From Vagococcus jeotgali (GTDB lineage Bacteria; Bacillota; Bacilli; Lactobacillales; Vagococcaceae), in the NCBI RefSeq assembly GCF_035918315.1, contig NZ_CP142146.1, positions 124,001 through 188,000 of the forward strand: a DNA stretch of 64,000 nt. The letters run 5' to 3'. This document shows, piece after piece, positions 8,798 to 16,341 of the stretch. Made by a program: the position numbers and the translations under genes. The notes beneath the pieces were generated by a model. The model saw only the letters and a program-made list of their open reading frames with translations. It was not told where the DNA came from and made no database searches. The stretch's first letter is position 1; every line of letters begins with the position of its first letter.

Positions 8798-9409
8798 GTG
8801 AAAAGTCAAAAACAACGTATGCTCCAAGGGGAGTTATATATGGCAAATGACCCGGATTTGAAACAAGATTTTGCTCGTTGCCGTCAATTAATGAGACAAT
8901 TTAATCAAAGCAGTGAGATAGACTTAGAAGATAGAACGAGAATATTAAAAGAATTATTTGGAAAAACAGGGGAGTATCTATACGTAGAGCCTAATTTAAA
9001 GTGTGACTATGGCTCTAATATTTCTGTTGGAAATTATTTTTATGCTAATTTTGATTGTATTATGTTAGATGTTTGCCCGATTACAATAGGGGATGAGGTT
9101 ATGTTTGGCCCTCGAGTAAGCATTTTTACTGCAAGTCACCCTCTTGATGCTGATGTGAGGATATCAGGACTTGAATTTGGAAAGCCAGTTGTCATTGGAG
9201 ATAAAGTGTGGATTGGTGGCGGTGCTATTATTAATCCTGGTGTGACTATAGGTGATAATTGTGTTATAGGCTCAGGTGCTGTCGTCACTAAAGATATTCC
9301 AGAAAATACCATTGCAGCAGGTAATCCGTGTCGTGTGATTCGTCCGATTACTAGTGAAGATAAGGCGTACTGGGAGAAAGAACGTCAGCTTTATCAAGAT
9401 AGCTTATGA
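8798..9409 (+). CDS. Sugar O-acetyltransferase (maltose/galactoside acetyltransferase family)
   Basis: 203 residues. The N-terminal maltose-acetyltransferase motif (QRMLQGELYMANDPDL) is followed by a left-handed beta-helix of hexapeptide repeats (from about residue 75 to 185): IMLDVCPITIGDEVMFGP, catalytic-region His in TASHPLD, and VWIGGGAIINPGVTIGDNCVIGSGAVVTKDIP, then AAGNPCRVIRPI. It transfers acetyl from acetyl-CoA to a sugar hydroxyl; the precise sugar cannot be told from sequence. Start GTG 8798 has AAGGGG about 9 bases upstream. It follows the broken PepSY gene by 19 bases and may share its transcript. Confidence 0.88.
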   Translation: MKSQKQRMLQGELYMANDPDLKQDFARCRQLMRQFNQSSEIDLEDRTRILKELFGKTGEYLYVEPNLKCDYGSNISVGNYFYANFDCIMLDVCPITIGDEVMFGPRVSIFTASHPLDADVRISGLEFGKPVVIGDKVWIGGGAIINPGVTIGDNCVIGSGAVVTKDIPENTIAAGNPCRVIRPITSEDKAYWEKERQLYQDSL

Positions 9410-9445
9410 TCATAGCTTGAAAGCTTATTATTTCAGGCTTTCATA

Positions 9446-9473
9446 TTGATATTTTAGTTGATTATGGTATAAT
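9446..9473 (+). promoter_or_regulatory. Promoter of the putative small RNA
   Basis: TTGATA, 16-base spacer, TATAAT: near-consensus sigma-A boxes in a gene-free gap, pointing toward a strong terminator 90 bases downstream with no coding frame between. Confidence 0.6.
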
Positions 9474-9479
9474 AAAGAT

Positions 9480-9588
9480 GTAAAAAGGATACGTAGACTA
9501 TATTTTTTTACATACAGTAACCAATCTCTCCTATAATAAACCAATTTTGAATTGGTTTTCCATTAGCTCAGGGCTAATGGTTTTTTTT
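9480..9588 (+). ncRNA. Putative small regulatory RNA, about 110 nt
   Basis: Sequence shows a promoter just upstream, then hairpin 1 (ATGTAAAAA 9478-9486 with TTTTTACAT 9505-9513), a single-stranded stretch with a C/U-rich core TCTCTCCT (9525-9532), hairpin 2 (AAACCAATT / AATTGGTTT, 9538-9558), and a perfect terminator hairpin (CCATTAGC 9560-9567 / GCTAATGG 9573-9580) with T8. There is no plausible coding frame. The C/U core is complementary to AGGAG-type ribosome binding sites, the layout of an mRNA-binding small RNA. I cannot match it to a named RNA family. Inference from structure only. Confidence 0.5.
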
Positions 9589-9729
9589 GTTATTTTTTTC
9601 ATTTATTTGGCTTTAATAGATATATACGAAATATTACTATGGTTATCTAATGATAAAATAAGGACATCAGATATCGTTGTTTTTGAGTATTGGCTCAAAA
9701 TAATATATATATAAGATAGACATAAATAA
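9589..9729. other. Gene-free AT-rich gap
   Basis: Nothing supported on either strand between the small-RNA terminator and the convergent terminator of the decarboxylase pseudogene. Confidence 0.4.
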
Positions 9730-9789
9730 AGAGGAAGCCTAGATACTTAGTCTGTGTATTAAACGACAAACTAGTTCTATGACTTCCTT
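9730..9789 (-). terminator. Terminator of the decarboxylase-like pseudogene
   Basis: Read on the minus strand, a long imperfect hairpin (AGGAAGTC ... GGCTTCCT with further inner pairing) followed by CTTTATTT lies directly after the old stop codon at 9796-9798. Confidence 0.5.
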
Positions 9790-9795
9790 TTTATT

Positions 9796-10981
9796 TTAAA
9801 TCAATGGTGGAATACTAGGGTTAATCGGTACAGCTATGACTGTTGTTTTTTAGAATCAAGGGCCAACTTAACTGCTTCTTTAACGTCGTTTAAGGTTGTT
9901 GCTTCAACGCTTTGGTAACCATAACCTTTACCTAAAGAAGTAATATCAAGGTCTGGGATATCTAAACCAGGAACATTAGGTGTTTGCTGTGCTTTTGAGA
10001 AAGATTTTAAAATACCATATTCCTTATTGACTGGGATCACATAAATAATCGGTAAATCATGTTGGTTAGCTGTCCAAATTCCTTGAATAGCATATTGAAA
10101 AGAGCCATCACCCACAATGGCCACAACAGGTCGATTACCACCATTGGTTTTCTCGCCTAGAGCAATACCAACAGCAGCTGGTGTTCCCCATCCTAGAGAA
10201 CCACTAGCAAATGTGTAGAATTCATCATGAGCAGTGATAGGCCAAACAGAATGCAAATCTGCTAGATTAGATGGTGTTTCTTCAACTAAAATAGTGTGTT
10301 TAGGTACTGTGTCACGAATGACTTTGAAGACGTCTAACGCATTTAGCATATTAGCAGTTGTCTCACTTACTTGACTTATAGGATGTGAAGCCATGTTGTG
10401 AGTTGTTTTTTTAAGAGTTAGGTCTTTTTTGTGTGTTGTTACTAAAGGAAGTAGCTGCTTAATGGCATAAGTTGCATTACTCAATAAAGTATCGCCTACA
10501 GGTGCCTTAGCTGCAAGGTCTGGATCTGCTCCAAATTTTGAATCAATAGAACGTTTTAATGTATCACCATTAAATGGTTTACTCCAATCATCTAAAGGAA
10601 TAGATAAAAAAACAGGTCCAGAGGGTTCTTGTAGAGCCATTGCAAAGGCACGCATAAAAGCACCTGGAACATCTTCAGCACGTTTTGGTTCATAACTCCA
10701 CTTAACAAATGGTTTTGGTAATTCTTCTGGCTTAACATTTGTTAGCCATGGCTCCATTAAAAGCATTTCACGAGTTTGATTCATTTGAGCGGTAAAGTAT
10801 TACTCATGGCATTACTTAAACCTGCTGCTACAGCTGAGGCTTCTTGAAGGGTTTGGATATAAGTAAAATCACTTGAAAAATTTTCTAAAAAAGTTTCTTC
10901 CGTTGAACCTGGATTCCCGAAAATAGTCTTAATATTTAAATCTCTTAATAAATCAAATGTTACTTCTCTAACCGTCTTCAT
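9796..10981 (-). pseudogene. Benzoylformate-decarboxylase-like thiamine diphosphate enzyme, multiply broken
   Basis: Starts at 10981 (MKTVREVTFDLLRDLNI, FGNPGSTEE), a TPP-enzyme N-domain with the conserved Glu region LQEASAVAAG. It then jumps to LSNAMSN, stops at 10781, and resumes in another frame (MNQTREMLLMEPWLTN ... WSYEPKRAEDVP). The central domain is nearly absent, but the C-terminal TPP-binding domain is present (GDGSFQYAIQGIW ... VNKEYG). A last frameshift at an A6 run (about 9846) separates it from the family's C-terminal tail (VIAVPINPSIPPLI, stop 9796-9798). Relatives are about 530-550 residues; here three internal deletions and two frameshifts are inferred by comparison with remembered relatives. 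Certainly non-functional as that enzyme. Confidence 0.85.
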
Positions 10982-11118
10982 GTCTTACTTCCTAAGTAAT
11001 AGTAGTAGTGCTATTATATATCTGGAAAGGATTAACTGCAATTAACTAGATATCAAGTCGTACTTTAGCTTCTTAAAATGCCTTTTTTTTGTAGATAATC
11101 ACTATATTTAAAAATATT

Positions 11119-11127
11119 TGGTATAAT
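11119..11127 (+). promoter_or_regulatory. Extended -10 promoter element of argR
   Basis: TTGGTATAAT: a TG-N extended -10 box with perfect TATAAT (11122-11127), 30 bases before the argR start; no clear -35 box. Confidence 0.45.
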
Positions 11128-11156
11128 TGAAGAGATAAAGTTGAAGGAGTGTATGT

Positions 11157-11618
11157 ATGAAAAAATCAGAACGACACCTTTTACTAAAGAATTTAATTGA
11201 AAATAATATTATTTCAAAACAAGCAGACTTATTGGTATTATTACATAGTAGAGGTATAGATGTAACTCAAGCCACAGTATCTAGAGACATTCAAGAGCTT
11301 GGTATAGTAAAAGTATATGATGACTTAGGTAATATTCGTTATGTATGTGAGCCCAAAAAAGGCACAGAGCCAATGACAAAATCATTGTTGGAAGAATTAT
11401 TTATGGATTTAGTGATAGATATAACAATAGTTCAATTTGTAATAGTTGTTAAGACCACTTTGGGTACATCAAATGTCATTGCTGCTGAGTTAGATCTTTT
11501 AGACTTTCCAGAAATTATTGGAACTTTAGCAGGAGTAGATACTATTGTATTATTTGCTAAAACAAACAAAGAAGCTAATAATGTTTATGATAAGTTAAGA
11601 AGTTATATCAAACATTAA
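11157..11618 (+). CDS. argR: Arginine repressor ArgR family (first copy)
   Basis: 153 residues, normal size. The N-terminal winged helix (residues 1-70) has the signature KSERHLLLKNLIEN ... QATVSRDIQELGIVKV. The C-terminal domain (80-150) forms the arginine-binding hexamer: FVIVVKTTLGTSNVIAAELD and GTLAGVDTIVLFAK. The DTI segment holds an Asp typical of arginine contact. ArgR senses arginine and controls arginine synthesis and/or deiminase genes. GAAGGAG precedes the ATG. It is followed after 13 bases by the phosphohexomutase gene in a likely operon. A second homologue lies at 19086; paired ArgR regulators are common around enterococcal arc genes. Confidence 0.9.
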   Translation: MKKSERHLLLKNLIENNIISKQADLLVLLHSRGIDVTQATVSRDIQELGIVKVYDDLGNIRYVCEPKKGTEPMTKSLLEELFMDLVIDITIVQFVIVVKTTLGTSNVIAAELDLLDFPEIIGTLAGVDTIVLFAKTNKEANNVYDKLRSYIKH

Positions 11619-11631
11619 GGAGGATTTAATC

Positions 11632-13140
11632 ATGACAGAATTAAAAAATCTACAAAATGGTTCAGATATTAGAGGGGTTGCTATCTCAGCTGAGGGGTTT
11701 GCGGCCAACTTGACATCTGTTGAAGCCAAAAGAATTGCTTTAGGTATAGTGGAGTGGTTAAAACGAGATAAAAATATGACAACAACTCCTTTAAAAATTG
11801 CGATAGGTCAAGATAGTCGATTATCAGGGCCTGAGATTAAAGAAGGACTGGCAGAAGCTTTTTTAAGTGAGAGAGTATTAGTAATAGACACTAATCTTTC
11901 TACTACCCCAGCCATGTTTATGGCCACGCAATTCTCAGAGATTGATGCAGACTGTGGGATTATGATTACAGCTAGCCACCTACCTTTTTATTATAATGGT
12001 ATTAAGTTATTTACTAAAGAAGGTGGAGCAGAACATGCAGATATTGAGGCTATCTTATCTTATGCTCCTCAAATAGTTGAAATAGATAATATGTTTGGAA
12101 CAAGACAAGAGTGTGACGTAATTTCGCTATACGCTGCTGATTTAGTGGAAAAGATTATAAGAGAAACAGGTCTAGAAAAACCCTTAGCAGATTTTCATAT
12201 TGTGCTAGATGCAGGGAACGGTGCTGGAGGTTTTTTTGCAGTAAAAGTATTAGAAGTATTAGGTGCTAATACTTCTGGTAGCCAATTCTTAGAACCGGAT
12301 GGTCGTTTTCCAAATCATATTCCAAATCCTGACAATAAAGAAGCTATGAAGAGTATCCAAGAAGCTGTATTAGCAAATCAAGCTGATTTAGGTGTGATTT
12401 TTGATACGGATGTGGATAGAGCAGCAGTTGTTGATAAATCAGGACAAGTTATTAATCGTAATAATTTAATAGCCGTACTAGCAAGTATTGTTCTTAAAAG
12501 TGATCCAGGTTCTGTGATTGTAACCAACTCACCAACATCAAGTCATTTAAAGGAATTTATTGAAAGTCTTGGTGGTAAACAAGTTCGTTATTTGTGTGGC
12601 TACCGTAATGTGATTAATAAAGCAATTGAATTAAATAAAGAAGGTATTAATACACCACTAGCTATTGAAACAAGTGGTCACGCAGCTTTTAGAGAAAACT
12701 ACTTTTTGGATGATGGTGCTTATGTCATTGCTAAAATTTTAATGCTATTACCCCAGTTACGTCAAGAAAACAAGGAATTAGGTGACTTGATTGCGACATT
12801 AAAACAACCAAAAGAAGCACAAGAAGTAAGGTTTAAGGTATTAGGAGAAGACTACAGACATAACGGTGAGGCTGTGATCGCAAGCTTATATGATATGGTA
12901 GCTACTCATCCTAATTTTGAAATTGATCCTGATAATGATGAGGGGATTAGGGTGAACGTAACGGATAATTATGGCTCAGGTTGGTTTTTACTTCGTATGA
13001 GTTTACATGAACCACTACTTGTTTTGCAAGTCGAAAACGATGAGGTAGGAAAAAACCACTTGGTGTTTGAAACACTACAACCTTTCTTTGAACGTTTTGA
13101 TTATTTAGATACAACAACTTTAGATAATATCTTGAGTTAA
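11632..13140 (+). CDS. Phosphoglucomutase/phosphomannomutase family protein
   Basis: 502 residues, alpha-D-phosphohexomutase fold with four domains. The catalytic serine loop is TASHLPFYYNGIK (about residues 114-126), the metal-binding loop DTDVDR (about 260), and the sugar-binding loop ETSGHAAF (about 344); the phosphate-binding C-domain includes DNDEGIRVNV. It interconverts hexose-1- and hexose-6-phosphates, but the substrate (glucose, mannose or glucosamine) cannot be read from sequence. AAGGAGG lies 9 bases before ATG 11632. The position directly after argR suggests cotranscription, although the metabolic link is not obvious. Confidence 0.85.
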   Translation: MTELKNLQNGSDIRGVAISAEGFAANLTSVEAKRIALGIVEWLKRDKNMTTTPLKIAIGQDSRLSGPEIKEGLAEAFLSERVLVIDTNLSTTPAMFMATQFSEIDADCGIMITASHLPFYYNGIKLFTKEGGAEHADIEAILSYAPQIVEIDNMFGTRQECDVISLYAADLVEKIIRETGLEKPLADFHIVLDAGNGAGGFFAVKVLEVLGANTSGSQFLEPDGRFPNHIPNPDNKEAMKSIQEAVLANQADLGVIFDTDVDRAAVVDKSGQVINRNNLIAVLASIVLKSDPGSVIVTNSPTSSHLKEFIESLGGKQVRYLCGYRNVINKAIELNKEGINTPLAIETSGHAAFRENYFLDDGAYVIAKILMLLPQLRQENKELGDLIATLKQPKEAQEVRFKVLGEDYRHNGEAVIASLYDMVATHPNFEIDPDNDEGIRVNVTDNYGSGWFLLRMSLHEPLLVLQVENDEVGKNHLVFETLQPFFERFDYLDTTTLDNILS

Positions 13141-13204
13141 TCACCCATACTTGGTGTAGTTGACAAGCTTAGTGATAGATGATAAATTGATTTGCGTATA
13201 TAAA

Positions 13205-13410
13205 AACCTGACTGGACTAGTAAAGAGTGAGTCTTTTTACAGAGAGAAATCGACTATGCTGAAACGATTTTATTAAGAAACTTTTGAACCTACCAGATAA
13301 TAAATAGGTGAGAGACCTTTATCAGCTAAACAAAGTCGTAAAGTAAGCCCTACTTTAAAACAAGGTGGTACCGCCAGTTATTGGTCCTTGTCAAGTAGGG
13401 TCTTTTTTTA
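13205..13410 (+). promoter_or_regulatory. T-box riboswitch (proline) of proS
   Basis: Leader with a stem I region (AGAGAG ... GCTGAAACG) and the T-box AAGGTGGTACCGC (13362-13374). The terminator arms are CCCTACTT (13348-13355) and AAGTAGGG (13393-13400), followed by TCTTTTTTT. The specifier context GAA-CCT-ACC (about 13286-13294) fits a proline CCU codon, by analogy with other T-boxes. Uncharged tRNA-Pro should stabilise the antiterminator and raise proS expression. Confidence 0.85.
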
Positions 13411-13437
13411 TGCAATAAAATATGTGGGGGAATAACA

Positions 13438-14883
13438 ATGGCAAAAAAACAAGGATTCGTTAAACAAATTACAAGTCGTGATGAAGATTTTACTCAGTGG
13501 TACACAGATGTTTGCTTAAAAGCAGAATTATGTGATTACTCAAGTGTGAAAGGATCGATGGTTGTTCGCCCAACAGGAACCGCACTTTGGGAAGGAATTA
13601 AAACGATTGTTGATACGAGGCTGAAAGAAACAGGTCATGAGAATGTGATGATGCCCTTACTTGTGCCTGAGCATTTATTATTAAAAGAAGCAGAACATGT
13701 GGAAGGTTTTGCTCCCGAGGTTGCATGGGTTACGATGGGCGGTGAGAGTGAGTTAAGTGAGCGTTTAGCCATTCGCCCAACATCAGAGGTTATGTTTTGT
13801 GAGCATTTCAAAAAAATTATCCATTCACACCGTGATTTACCAGTAAAATATAATCAATGGGCAAACGTGATGCGTTGGGAAAAAAATACCCGTCCATTTT
13901 TAAGAACGACTGAATTTTTCTGGCAAGAAGGACACACTTGTCACATGACTCACGAAGAGGCTGAAGATGAAGCGTTAATGATCTTAGATATGTATGCTGA
14001 TGTGTGTGAAAACATATTAGCTATTCCTGTTGTCACAGGTGTTAAATCTGAGAGTGAAAAATTTGCTGGGGCAGAAAAAACATATACTAATGAAACATTG
14101 ATGTATGACGGAAAAGCACTACAAATTAACACATCTCATCATTTAGGAGATCATTTTGGAAAAGCATTCGATATTACTTATGCAGATAAAGAGGGTAAGG
14201 AACAGTTTGTTTACACCACATCTTGGGGAATTACTACTCGTGCTATTGGTGGTATGATTATGGTCCACAGTGATGACCGTGGTTTAGTCTTACCACCACG
14301 CATTGCACCAACACAAGTCTTGATTATTCCAATCGCCCAGCATAAAGAAGGTGTCTTAGATAAAGCTTATGAGCTACGTGATATGCTAAAGGAAACAGTC
14401 ACAATTAAAGTAGATGATAGTGATAAACAACCTGGCTGGAAATTTAGTGAAGCAGAGATGAAAGGTTACCCAGTTCGAATTGAAATGGGACCAAAAGATA
14501 TTGAAGCAGGACATGTTGTATTAGTTCGCCGTGATACTTTAGAAAAAATAACTGTTCCATTAAATGATGAGCTACCAACTGTTGTTAATGAATTACTAAA
14601 TACTATTCAAGCAGACATGCTAGAAAAAGCACGCGTAAGACAAATTGATAAAACACGTATTGCTACAACTAAAGAAGAGTTTTTAGAAAGAATCGAAGAA
14701 GGTGGCTTTGTCGTTGCGCCTTGGTCAGGAGACCCTAGAGTAGAAGAAGAAGTTAAAGAATTAACAGGTGCGACAACACGCTGTTGGAGTTTTGAGCATC
14801 AACATGATGATTTAACTGGTATTAAAGATTTTTGGAACGGTGACGATGCTAAGTACATGATGCACTGGGCTAAAGCTTATTAG
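13438..14883 (+). CDS. proS: Prolyl-tRNA synthetase, short (archaeal/eukaryote-like) type
   Basis: 481 residues. Class II synthetase charging tRNA-Pro with proline. Motif 2 region is VMRWEKNTRPFLRTTEFFWQEGHT (residues about 143-165, given here only as landmark residues R145, F152, R154, E157) and motif 3 lies near AIGGMIMVHSDDRGLVLPP. It lacks the roughly 180-residue INS editing insertion found between motifs 2 and 3 in the common bacterial form (about 565 residues). The C-terminus ends in Tyr, as in the archaeal type. A proline T-box controls it. Family knowledge: this type cannot clear Ala-tRNA-Pro by itself. The nearby YbaK-type gene at 15262 may do so. Whether a second, long proS exists elsewhere is unknown. 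Confidence 0.9.
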   Translation: MAKKQGFVKQITSRDEDFTQWYTDVCLKAELCDYSSVKGSMVVRPTGTALWEGIKTIVDTRLKETGHENVMMPLLVPEHLLLKEAEHVEGFAPEVAWVTMGGESELSERLAIRPTSEVMFCEHFKKIIHSHRDLPVKYNQWANVMRWEKNTRPFLRTTEFFWQEGHTCHMTHEEAEDEALMILDMYADVCENILAIPVVTGVKSESEKFAGAEKTYTNETLMYDGKALQINTSHHLGDHFGKAFDITYADKEGKEQFVYTTSWGITTRAIGGMIMVHSDDRGLVLPPRIAPTQVLIIPIAQHKEGVLDKAYELRDMLKETVTIKVDDSDKQPGWKFSEAEMKGYPVRIEMGPKDIEAGHVVLVRRDTLEKITVPLNDELPTVVNELLNTIQADMLEKARVRQIDKTRIATTKEEFLERIEEGGFVVAPWSGDPRVEEEVKELTGATTRCWSFEHQHDDLTGIKDFWNGDDAKYMMHWAKAY

Positions 14884-14887
14884 AAAT

Positions 14888-14930
14888 AAAACCTTTTGAT
14901 ACTACTCTTAAGTCGTATCAAAAGGTTTTA
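14888..14930 (+). terminator. Terminator of proS
   Basis: Perfect 15-bp stem AAAACCTTTTGATAC / GTATCAAAAGGTTTT with a 12-base loop, right after the proS stop codon. Confidence 0.85.
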
Positions 14931-14980
14931 CTTACTTGAATAGTACATAGTGACTTATTTAGCTAGAATGAAAGTTAAAT

Positions 14981-14996
14981 GGTTTCATGTGAAACA
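14981..14996. promoter_or_regulatory. parS-like palindrome
   Basis: GGTTTCATGTGAAACA differs at two positions from the Firmicute parS consensus TGTTTCACGTGAAACA bound by ParB/Spo0J. It could be a degenerate chromosome partition site or a chance palindrome; no parA/parB gene is present here. Confidence 0.3.
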
Positions 14997-15071
14997 CTAA
15001 AAATGTTATGTAATGAAGTATCAGGTTTGACACAGAAGGTAACTAAAGGTTAGTTGTTAGTTTATCTAGTC

Positions 15072-15083
15072 GAATAATTATTC
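15072..15083. promoter_or_regulatory. ARG-box-like palindrome
   Basis: GAATAATTATTC in the gap before the ybaK-like gene resembles the ArgR/AhrC operator core. A related imperfect site (TATGAATAATAATTATG) occurs near 15159. Two ArgR-family genes flank this region, so control by arginine is plausible but unproven. The rest of the 14931-15261 gap holds no gene. Confidence 0.3.
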
Positions 15084-15196
15084 ATAGTTAGGTATAGAAA
15101 TTCACTTGTGTCATTACCTCACCCTATTTTATTATGATTCTTATACTTCATTTCTATGAATAATAATTATGTAATAGTCTTAAAAATTTAATTACA

Positions 15197-15220
15197 TTTT
15201 TGTTGAATTTTCAACAAAAA
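15197..15220. promoter_or_regulatory. Perfect palindrome before the ybaK-marR pair, candidate MarR operator
   Basis: TTTTTGTTGAA-TT-TTCAACAAAAA, an 11-bp perfect inverted repeat 42 bases before the start of the editing gene. Short AT-rich palindromes at the promoter are typical autoregulatory MarR operators, and a marR gene closes this operon. Confidence 0.45.
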
Positions 15221-15261
15221 AAGATAGGGTAATAATATTAAATGAAATAGGAAGTGTTAAT

Positions 15262-15735
15262 ATGATTAATCTAGAACAGAAATTTAAAGAGTCAGGTATT
15301 GATTTTGAATTATATAATCACCGAGCTATTTATACTAACGAAGATGCTCTTATTGTCAAACAGGAAGAAAAATTTTCAGGTACTGAAACTAAAAGTTTAT
15401 ATTTAAAAGATAAAAAGGCTAATAATTATATCTTCTTAACTTATACAACAAAAAAAAGTGATTTTAAAAGATTAAGTAACTTAGTTGGACAAAAGCTATC
15501 AGTTGTTTCTTCTGAACAGATGGAGAAACAAACAGGTCAAAGACCAGGTGCAGTTTCTCCGTTTGGTTACGATGTTAATGTACCTATTATTGTAGATGAG
15601 AGATTATTGGGGGAAGAAAAATTGGTTTTTGCACCGGGTAGGCCTGATCAGACGATGGTTGTAAAGGTATCTGATTTAAATAATATTATAGATGTTTTAG
15701 ATCTTGAACCTTACTTTTTACCATTAGAGGATTAG
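15262..15735 (+). CDS. YbaK/EbsC-family prolyl-tRNA editing protein (PrdX/ProXp-like)
   Basis: 157 residues, the size of free-standing YbaK-fold deacylases. Visible family landmarks: the N-terminal FKESGIDFELYNHRAIYTNEDA, the Lys-bearing GTETKSLYLKDKK, FKRLSNLVGQKLSVVSS and GQRPGAVSPFGYDV (given in pieces as landmarks), and a C-terminal FAPGRPDQTMVV. Such proteins hydrolyse Ala-tRNA-Pro or Cys-tRNA-Pro in trans. Context supports this: the neighbouring ProS lacks its own editing domain. GGAAGTG precedes ATG 15262, and the marR gene begins 7 bases after the stop, so they form an operon. Substrate (Ala or Cys) is not decided by what I can see. Confidence 0.82.
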   Translation: MINLEQKFKESGIDFELYNHRAIYTNEDALIVKQEEKFSGTETKSLYLKDKKANNYIFLTYTTKKSDFKRLSNLVGQKLSVVSSEQMEKQTGQRPGAVSPFGYDVNVPIIVDERLLGEEKLVFAPGRPDQTMVVKVSDLNNIIDVLDLEPYFLPLED

Positions 15736-15742
15736 TTTAACT

Positions 15743-16195
15743 ATGTTAGATATTTTAAGAGAAGTTGGCAAGATAGCACGCTCTTTATCATATATAAGTA
15801 ATAACGAGTTTAAAGAAGTAAGCCTAGATAAAGAACAGTATCTGTATATTACAAGAATTTATGAGAACCCTGGTATTATTAATGATGATTTAGCTGAAAT
15901 GCTTTGCTTAGACAGAACGACAGTATCTAAATCTATTCGAAAACTAGAAAAAAGAGAGTTAATTTTTAAGACACAGGATGCTAAAAATAAAAAAATAAAA
16001 CGTTTGTTTTTAACAGAGAGTGCAAAAGAACTGTATCATTACTTAAAAAAAGAAGAAGAATATTCAGAGAGAATGTTATTACAAGGTTTTACTGCTGAAG
16101 AGAAGGCAACTTTACTATCCTTATTAAAAAGAGTTGGTACCCAAGCAGAAAGCGAATGGTTACTAGTTAGAAGTGGAGAAAGACGGAAATATTGA
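15743..16195 (+). CDS. MarR-family transcriptional regulator
   Basis: 150 residues with a winged helix: helices before residue 50, recognition-helix region LAEMLCLDRTTVSKSIRKLEKRELI (about residues 50-75, landmark DRTTVSK), wing DAKNKKIKRLFLT, and C-terminal dimer helix. MarR proteins usually repress their own operon and release DNA on ligand binding. Placed 7 bases after the tRNA-editing gene and downstream of a perfect palindrome, it probably autoregulates the pair. No clear RBS separate from the upstream gene's end, so translation is likely coupled. The ligand is unknown. Confidence 0.85.
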   Translation: MLDILREVGKIARSLSYISNNEFKEVSLDKEQYLYITRIYENPGIINDDLAEMLCLDRTTVSKSIRKLEKRELIFKTQDAKNKKIKRLFLTESAKELYHYLKKEEEYSERMLLQGFTAEEKATLLSLLKRVGTQAESEWLLVRSGERRKY

Positions 16196-16341
16196 ATTAT
16201 TTAAATTAGATTATCTAGTTGTCATTACGACTTTATTACCAAGTATTACTATTTGAATAAAGGTAATGTTGAATTGGCAACACTTTTCTGTACAAAAATT
16301 ATAAGGTCTTTATTTTATTTAGACAGTTATTCTATGTTCTG

